Origin: Puniceicoccales bacterium
GTDB lineage: Bacteria > Verrucomicrobiota > Verrucomicrobiia > Opitutales > LL51
Length of the DNA stretch: 10,134 nucleotides
Direction: 5' to 3'
Assembly: GCA_031259665.1 (NCBI GenBank)
Contig: JAIRLD010000039.1
Span: forward strand, 1 to 10,134
A model generated the notes under the pieces. It was not told where the DNA came from, made no database searches, and saw nothing but the letters and a program-made list of their open reading frames with translations. Each line of letters opens with the position of its first letter. Position 1 is the stretch's first letter. Positions 6,047 through 10,134 of the stretch are shown one piece after another. A program made the position numbers and the translations under genes.

Positions 6047-6424
6047 ATGGAAACGAATAGTTACATTGAATTTTGCACTCGATTTTACGAAGGGCTATAT
6101 CGTTATCGTCGCAATGATTTATCAGTTATCCAGATCCTGAGTAATCTTTACGCAATGCAAGGCGATCGAAAGAATAGCTTCAAAATGGATCGTCGCCATG
6201 TACGATTAGAACCTCTTAATCCGATCGCCCACTATAATTTGGCCTGTGATTTGTCTCTACAGGGGAAAGAAAACGAGGCTGTCGAATCTTTGGAAGCGGC
6301 GGTGACCTTGGGTTACAGCGATTTACAATGGATCTATGATGATGTCGATTTAGATCCCATTCGAGAAAACAAAAAATTTAAGGCACTCTTAGCAAATCGT
6401 TTTCTAAAAACTTCACCAAAATGA
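6047..6424 (+). CDS. Small TPR-like protein
   Basis: This 125-residue protein has no signal peptide. The centre reads as a tetratricopeptide helix pair (NPIAHYNLACDLSLQGKENEAVESLEAAVTLG in outline, about 58-89), with the usual N-x-A/G-x-x-x and A-V spacing. It is followed by an ending (DVDLDPIRENKKFKALLA) typical of the last unit in TPR proteins, where a D-L-D-P-I/L-R motif precedes a short helix. The N-terminal 50 residues may form one more degenerate repeat. It probably mediates protein-protein contacts; partner unknown. Its stop is three bases before the MFS start, so the two are almost certainly co-translated and may act together. No clear Shine-Dalgarno is seen. Confidence 0.8.
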   Translation: METNSYIEFCTRFYEGLYRYRRNDLSVIQILSNLYAMQGDRKNSFKMDRRHVRLEPLNPIAHYNLACDLSLQGKENEAVESLEAAVTLGYSDLQWIYDDVDLDPIRENKKFKALLANRFLKTSPK

Positions 6425-6427
6425 AAC

Positions 6428-7669
6428 ATGGCCAGATCCTTTTTTAGGTCGCAAGGAACCTCCACACCGGTAAGCGACATCGAGCGAAAAACATTTCGTT
6501 TGGATTGTTTTCGCTTCATTTTTCAAGGTTTTATCGACGCTGAATTCAAAAACTACATTCTTCTAATAGCAATCCGGATCTTTAATCTATCCAATACAGC
6601 CAAAGGACTATTTTCGGCAGCGATCCATTTCGGTCAGGTTATGGCCCCATGTGCACTTAAGTTTTTCACGGAAATTTATCCATTAAAAAACAATCTAGCC
6701 ATCGTTGTTCTATTGTTTCTGGTATCGGTGAATATTGGTATCGCCACATGGACGGATCAGGGAATAATCTTTTTAGTTTGCGTTACTCTAGCACAGATAC
6801 TATATAAACTGACTCTCCCATTCGTCACGGATATCTATAATCGTAATTATCCAAAAGTTCGCCGCGGACAAATTATTGGTCTATTATTCACCATATCATC
6901 CCTATCGGGCGTTGGATTGTCCTATTTTATTGGGAAAATGCTCGACCATTCCATGGATAACTATCGCCTCGCTTTATTTTTAGCAGCTCTATCGGCCTTG
7001 ATCTGCGGTTATATTTTCCTGAAAATGCCCAACGGACATGTCGTACCCCAGACATCTGCTCCATTGTTTCACTCAAAATTATCTATTTTATTCGACGATA
7101 AACTTTTTTTACTTATTCTCTTCCTGTGGTCACTAATGAGTATCGGATTTCACATGATCTCTCCGCTGCGAACGGAATACATTGCGAATGCGCAGTATGG
7201 CACTAATTTATCCAACAACGATATTACGACACTCATGGTGACCATTCCGGCCCTAACTCGTATTTTTAGTTGTTTTTTTTGGGGGAAAGTTTTTGACACA
7301 CAAAATTTTGCGGTGATGAAAATTCTTATCAACTGCTGTTATTTAATAAGTATCCCCATGTTCTTCTTTACGGAAAGTTTTTCCCTCCTAGCCCTTTCCT
7401 CCATAATTTTGGGACTCGGTTACACGGGACATTTGACGGCCTGGCAACTGTGGGTGATGAAAATTGCACCCTCTACGGAAAAATTGGGAGCCTATGTCAG
7501 CATTAATATGATCGTCATGGGATTGCGCGATACCCTATCGGCCGGATTGGGCTATTATCTATTGGAAAAATCCATCTCGTTACATACAGTCTGTATCATT
7601 GCAACGATTTTAGTTGCTATTTCAACCTTTGGATTCGTTTTTCTCATTAAAAATCCGCGATTGCGTTGA
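6428..7669 (+). CDS. MFS-type membrane transporter
   Basis: The 413 residues hold about 11-12 predicted membrane helices (roughly 43-55, 62-80, 87-107, 112-134, 148-168, 180-198, 226-246, 266-288, 296-314, 319-338, 355-378, 385-407). A cytoplasmic N-terminal tail of about 25 residues and a hydrophilic central loop (198-224) split it into two six-helix halves, as in the major facilitator superfamily. Basic loops such as NYPKVRRGQ after helix 4 fit cytoplasmic positions. No substrate motif is recognised. It follows the TPR gene by three bases. Its stop is followed within four bases by a truncated ladder repeat, then by a strong intrinsic terminator. The pair is bracketed by inverted repeat arrays, hinting at cassette-like mobility or inversion. 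Confidence 0.82.
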   Translation: MARSFFRSQGTSTPVSDIERKTFRLDCFRFIFQGFIDAEFKNYILLIAIRIFNLSNTAKGLFSAAIHFGQVMAPCALKFFTEIYPLKNNLAIVVLLFLVSVNIGIATWTDQGIIFLVCVTLAQILYKLTLPFVTDIYNRNYPKVRRGQIIGLLFTISSLSGVGLSYFIGKMLDHSMDNYRLALFLAALSALICGYIFLKMPNGHVVPQTSAPLFHSKLSILFDDKLFLLILFLWSLMSIGFHMISPLRTEYIANAQYGTNLSNNDITTLMVTIPALTRIFSCFFWGKVFDTQNFAVMKILINCCYLISIPMFFFTESFSLLALSSIILGLGYTGHLTAWQLWVMKIAPSTEKLGAYVSINMIVMGLRDTLSAGLGYYLLEKSISLHTVCIIATILVAISTFGFVFLIKNPRLR

Positions 7670-7672
7670 AAG

Positions 7673-7706
7673 CTGCCCAGAGGGCTCTGCCGCAAGGTCA
7701 AGTTTT
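7673..7706 (-). repeat. Ladder repeat, copy E: inverted and internally deleted
   Basis: Bases 7673-7687 (CTGCCCAGAGGGCTC) equal the reverse complement of one end of copy A. Bases 7689-7706 equal the reverse complement of the other end of copy B (5851-5868). The whole hairpin interior is missing. This defines both ends of the family. It begins four bases after the MFS stop codon. Confidence 0.8.
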
Positions 7707-7729
7707 CAAAAAAGTGTTTTTAAAATTGT

Positions 7730-7775
7730 TGGCCAAGGCTATGCGCGATGCGCATAGCCTTGGCCACTTTTTTTT
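7730..7775 (+). terminator. Strong intrinsic terminator after the MFS gene
   Basis: The 17-bp perfect arms (7730-7746 and 7750-7766; TGGCCAAGGCTATGCGC) have a GAT loop, followed by C and eight T residues. It is a classic rho-independent terminator for the TPR-MFS unit, and the best one in the window. The stem resembles the hairpin at 123-159 (TGGCC-AG start, GCGC core). Confidence 0.88.
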
Positions 7776-7789
7776 CTAGTTGGACCCTA

Positions 7790-7888
7790 GCGGTTTTCTC
7801 CAGTGGCAATGCCACTGGAGAAAACCGCAAATCCAGGTCCAGGGAATGGGTCCCCTGGCAGAGATTCTAAGGGCGCGCAGCCCTTAGG
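7790..7888 (-). repeat. Family II hairpin block (cmk side)
   Basis: Reading the minus strand from the cmk stop, CTAAGGGC/GCCCTTAG (7887-7867) starts one base after the stop. A CCAGGG/CCCTGG hairpin follows (7858-7839), then a perfect 18-bp stem with a 3-base loop (7828-7790; GCGGTTTTCTCCAGTGGC). Bases 7863-7888 are an exact inverted copy of 5687-5712, and ACCTGGAT after the second hairpin is also shared. It probably structures the 3' end of the rpmH-rnpA-cmk transcript. Confidence 0.85.
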
Positions 7889-8854
7889 TTAATCTTTTGG
7901 AATATATTTTTCAATAATTTTGACGACTTGATCCAAATTATTTTCTGAAGTATCGATCAGAATGGCACCGGCACCACAGTGGCAACGATCCATGGAATCG
8001 CGCTGTTCAACGGCATCTTTTTCACCATCATTTGCCCTACGATTTACACGGATATGGGGATCTGCCGTTAAAAAAATTTTTATATCTGCCTGTGGCATTA
8101 CGGCGGTGCCGATATCGCGTCCTTCCATCACGACACCGGCAAAATTCATTTTCTTGGCCAATTCGATAAGACATTGTTGATATACTTTCAGCGTACCTCG
8201 CAATTCGGGGATTTGTGCGAAAGAAGCTACCCTATGATTTAACATTTCCGAGTGCAATTCGACATATGAAGGAATCTCGCCATTAACGGCTAAATGTTCC
8301 GAAATTCCATCGATTTGAGTCGTCAAAGTGAGGTGTTCCAATTCCTCCGAAATGCGCTTATCCGTAGCCTCTGGAATATTTTTTTGTAAGAAATAAAATG
8401 CCAATGTGCGGTAATGATCCCCCGTATTGACATTGAGCAGGCGATATTTGTGAGCCAAAGCGCGTGCCGTTGATGATTTACCGGATGCTGCCGAACCATC
8501 GATCGCTATGGATAAAAAAGACTTTGGAGATACGACGCATACAGATAAAAACCGTTCTTTCAGGAGCCAAAAATTGGAAAGAATTCTCTTTCGGGCAACC
8601 ACTAAATAATCATTTTTCTGGTTTAGACGCGACTGTTCTTGGCGAAAAATTTCTCGAAAAATGCGCTTGATGCGATTACGTTCGTGGGCTTTTCCCACTT
8701 TTTTCCCCACAATTACAGCAAATCGTGGGGCTAAACCAACGTTATTTTCCTTTATTTTTACAAAGAAACTACCCGCATTTCGAAATATTCCTTCCGTTCG
8801 AAATTGTTCAAAATCAGCCTGCCGTTTAATGCGCTGATATTTTCTAAAGCGCAT
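7889..8854 (-). CDS. Fusion of RNase P protein component and cytidylate kinase
   Basis: It is one continuous 321-codon frame. Residues 1-106 are RnpA, the protein subunit that helps the RNase P RNA trim tRNA 5' ends: RFAVIVGKKVGKAHERNRIKRIFRE (44-68 in outline) carries the RNR signature, and NDYLVVARKR the last strands. Residues 114-321 are CMP/dCMP kinase: Walker A GSAASGKS (120-127), NTGDHYR (143-149; usually TGAxYR), MEGRDIGT (243-250), FLTADPHIRVNRR (261-273), RDSMDR (285-290), ending IDTSENNLDQVVKII. Both parts look complete and catalytically intact. No ATG, GTG or TTG in frame lies between residues 86 and 114; the last is GTG at V85 inside the RnpA fold, so separate translation is unlikely. 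rpmH ends two bases upstream. yidD/yidC, the usual followers, are absent. Confidence 0.93.
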   Translation of the reverse strand: MRFRKYQRIKRQADFEQFRTEGIFRNAGSFFVKIKENNVGLAPRFAVIVGKKVGKAHERNRIKRIFREIFRQEQSRLNQKNDYLVVARKRILSNFWLLKERFLSVCVVSPKSFLSIAIDGSAASGKSSTARALAHKYRLLNVNTGDHYRTLAFYFLQKNIPEATDKRISEELEHLTLTTQIDGISEHLAVNGEIPSYVELHSEMLNHRVASFAQIPELRGTLKVYQQCLIELAKKMNFAGVVMEGRDIGTAVMPQADIKIFLTADPHIRVNRRANDGEKDAVEQRDSMDRCHCGAGAILIDTSENNLDQVVKIIEKYIPKD

Positions 8855-8856
8855 GA

Positions 8857-9006
8857 TTAGAAACGGGGAACGTTAGCGGATAACTTTTTACGACCCTTAC
8901 GGCGTCGGTTGGACAATACTTTTCTTCCTCCGGAAGTTTTCATACGTGCACGGAATCCAAATTTTCTCGCTCTTCTAATTTTCGACGGATTATAGCTCGG
9001 CTTCAT
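8857..9006 (-). CDS. rpmH: 50S ribosomal protein L34
   Basis: This 49-residue, highly basic protein starts MKPSYNPSKIRRARKFGF and contains RMKTSGGRKVLSNRRRKGRK, the L34 signature; the C-terminal NVPRF is slightly longer than usual. It is part of the large ribosomal subunit. rpmH-rnpA order is conserved across bacteria; here TAA and the rnpA ATG are two bases apart. No Shine-Dalgarno precedes the ATG. It is too short for most frame scans but certain from sequence. Confidence 0.97.
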   Translation of the reverse strand: MKPSYNPSKIRRARKFGFRARMKTSGGRKVLSNRRRKGRKKLSANVPRF

Positions 9007-9010
9007 ATGG

Positions 9011-9043
9011 GTTCTAGGAAACGCTAATCGAAAAATTTGTCAA
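9011..9043 (-). promoter_or_regulatory. Candidate rpmH promoter
   Basis: On the minus strand TTGACA (9043-9038) lies in the 45-base gap after the ankyrin gene stop. TAGAAC (9016-9011) is the best -10-like match, but the spacer is 21 bases and it ends four bases before the ATG, implying a near-leaderless mRNA. The lack of a Shine-Dalgarno agrees with that. The -35 is credible, the -10 not settled. Confidence 0.35.
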
Positions 9044-9051
9044 GCCCAGAA

Positions 9052-9810
9052 CTAGAAACAAGCTTGTTTCAACTCCTTTGCCGTTTTAGCCCCATACCGG
9101 CGCAATTCGGAGATAATTTTCTGCTTTTTATCCCCATCATATACATCATTCGTACTATCTAATGGTGTTTGGTAAAGTCTATCCAATGCATTGACATATG
9201 CTGGTAAAAGATCCTCTCGGTGTTTTTTGATAGCCTCGAGTAATGCTTTTACTGCAATCAAATTTCCTCTTATTACGGCGGTATGTAAAGGTATCTGACC
9301 CCAATTATCCCTTGCCGCTAAATCGGCACCATAGAAGATCAAATTTTGCATCACTTCATCACTATTATTGCTGATGGCTTCGTGCAATGGCGTTCGACCC
9401 ATATCATTTTTTCGATTTAAACATTTTACTAAATATTCTCGGCCGATGCTATTTTCAACCACATGAATAAGTCGCCATAGAATATCCCAACGGTTGAACT
9501 TCGCCGCATAATGCCATAGGGTCCAATGGTGATTGTTTTCCGTACATGGATTCGCACCAAGGTCAATGAGATTCATCATTTTGAAAAAGTTGGGCATTTG
9601 CCCAAACTTATCATAGGAATCATATTCGAATTTTTGCATTTTTTGTAGTCCATCTTCAAGCTCCCGTGTCGCTTGTATATCATAGGTAAATTCTCTCTGT
9701 ACCGCTTGTGGTTGCTTTAAGCTCCCAAATAATGCGAAACCCATAAAATTTCCCCCCAAAAAACTCCACAATGTGATATTTTTTATTATTATATTATTGT
9801 TTTTTTTCAT
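9052..9810 (-). CDS. Ankyrin-repeat protein, probably exported
   Basis: The start at 9810 is chosen because AAAGG (9822-9818) lies seven bases before it; an ATG at 9825 would add five residues without a good ribosome site. The protein is 252 residues. A hydrophobic N-terminus (about 7-29, ITLWSFLGGNFMGFALFG) after lysines looks like a signal peptide. Ankyrin units are visible at about 94-125 (WTLWHYAAKFNRWDIL), 138-168 (GRTPLHEAISNNSDEVMQNLI), 170-195 (GQIPLHTAVIRGNLIAVKALL) and a weak one at 212-243 (YQTPLD...LRRYGA), with a partial one at 76-88. Ankyrin proteins of intracellular bacteria often act on host proteins; the target here is unknown. It has its own promoter and lies 45 bases upstream of rpmH. 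Confidence 0.88.
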   Translation of the reverse strand: MKKNNNIIIKNITLWSFLGGNFMGFALFGSLKQPQAVQREFTYDIQATRELEDGLQKMQKFEYDSYDKFGQMPNFFKMMNLIDLGANPCTENNHHWTLWHYAAKFNRWDILWRLIHVVENSIGREYLVKCLNRKNDMGRTPLHEAISNNSDEVMQNLIFYGADLAARDNWGQIPLHTAVIRGNLIAVKALLEAIKKHREDLLPAYVNALDRLYQTPLDSTNDVYDGDKKQKIISELRRYGAKTAKELKQACF

Positions 9811-9857
9811 AATCATACCTTTCATAATTTAACATTTAATTTTGTTAGATGGAGTGT

Positions 9858-9885
9858 ATGTTAGAATTATTAAATTAATTGTCAA
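9858..9885 (-). promoter_or_regulatory. Sigma-70-type promoter for the ankyrin gene
   Basis: On the minus strand TTGACA (9885-9880) and TAACAT (9863-9858) are separated by 16 bases; the -35 is perfect and the -10 matches four of six. Transcription would start near 9851, giving a leader of about 40 bases with the AAAGG ribosome site. It is the best-formed promoter in the window. Confidence 0.6.
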
Positions 9886-9934
9886 ATAATTTCCGTAAAG
9901 TTTTTCGATATTTTAGAAAAATGTCTTCCCTTGT

Positions 9935-10030
9935 GGCCGAGTCCTGCGCATTCTGCGCAGGACTCGGCCGCCAAAGGAGGCCAAGGAGTCTGCGATTCCT
10001 TGCGGGAGTCCAGAGGGCGGAGCCCTCTGG
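9935..10030 (+). repeat. Ladder repeat, copy C
   Basis: A 16-bp perfect stem GGCCGAGTCCTGCGCA (9935-9950, 9954-9969) has loop TTC, the complement of the GAA loop in copies A and B. AAGGAGTC/GATTCCTT follows (9983-10001, one G-T wobble), then CCAGAGGGC-GGA-GCCCTCTGG (10010-10030). The TGGGGC hairpin of copy A is absent. It has the same orientation as A, B and D. Confidence 0.8.
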
Positions 10031-10134
10031 GGAGAGTCTAACTTTGATTATCTCAAGAATTTGTGCATTGGGGGGCTGAGAGTGCGCTATGGCATTGAGT
10101 ATGTTGAGTCGCAGAGGGGGGGGGCAGAATCGGA
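10031..10134. other. Unassigned right-hand tail with a G9 run
   Basis: No gene, RNA or promoter is recognised. A run of nine G residues (10116-10124) lies ten bases from the edge. A minus-strand frame with no start codon is open from the edge (10132) through copy C to a TAA at 9877-9875, but most of it is repeat sequence. Confidence 0.4.

Noticed and set aside
8464..8670. Possible independent start for cmk near the fusion joint (an ATG lies out of frame)
   Set aside because: The ATG in the joint reads a different frame; in-frame starts are absent between V85 and the P-loop.
8857..9006. Replication origin near rpmH-rnpA
   Set aside because: No dnaA, dnaN or cluster of TTATCCACA-like boxes is seen; rpmH-rnpA alone does not show an origin.
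9875..10132. Minus-strand open frame from the right edge through copy C
   Set aside because: No ATG, GTG or TTG is in frame within the window, two thirds is repeat, and the translation resembles no family; a truncated gene end cannot be excluded but is not supported.

Overview
The window is about 10 kb of a bacterial chromosome. The genes are rather AT-rich, and GC-rich palindromic hairpins are packed between them. It carries housekeeping genes: comEC, an N-acetylmuramoyl-L-alanine amidase, infC, tRNA-Ala, plsC, rpmH and rnpA fused to cmk. It also carries accessory genes: an ankyrin-repeat protein, a small exported unknown, and a TPR-MFS pair. Dispersed hairpin repeats, an ankyrin protein and a broken-up housekeeping order suggest a host-associated or symbiotic bacterium. 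A Verrucomicrobiota/PVC-like origin is a guess from protein flavour only; no 16S or multi-gene marker here settles it.

Layout, left to right. Positions 1-373 hold a hairpin array with no gene. Positions 464-1045 (+) encode a small unknown protein with a probable signal peptide. Positions 1154-4690 (-) hold a likely transcription unit read infC, amidase, comEC: infC and the amidase overlap at TGATG, and a four-hairpin 'ladder' repeat lies between the amidase and comEC. A tRNA-Ala(CGC) gene (4876-4948, +) is followed by plsC (5048-5680, +). Next comes a cassette of a TPR protein and an MFS transporter (6047-7669, +), bracketed on both sides by mirror-image repeat arrays (5687-5962 and 7673-7888). 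On the minus strand, read right to left, are the ankyrin protein (9810-9052), rpmH (9006-8857) and the rnpA-cmk fusion (8854-7889). Another ladder repeat (9935-10030) and an unassigned tail end the window.

Three observations stand out. First, RNase P protein and CMP kinase form one continuous 321-codon frame with no usable start at the junction. Second, a composite repeat (stop-codon-proximal hairpin block, then a long hairpin, then the ladder) occurs in the same internal order at the left edge and on the left of the TPR-MFS cassette, and in inverted order on its right. Third, infC has its only good Shine-Dalgarno sequence placed for an AUA start rather than for the first AUG, which fits the known IF-3 start-codon autoregulation.

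Functionally, rpmH/rnpA and infC serve translation and tRNA maturation, Cmk and PlsC feed nucleotide and phospholipid synthesis, and the amidase remodels peptidoglycan. ComEC without its nuclease-like domain would be the DNA-uptake channel. The ankyrin protein and the small unknown are candidates for exported, host-facing proteins.
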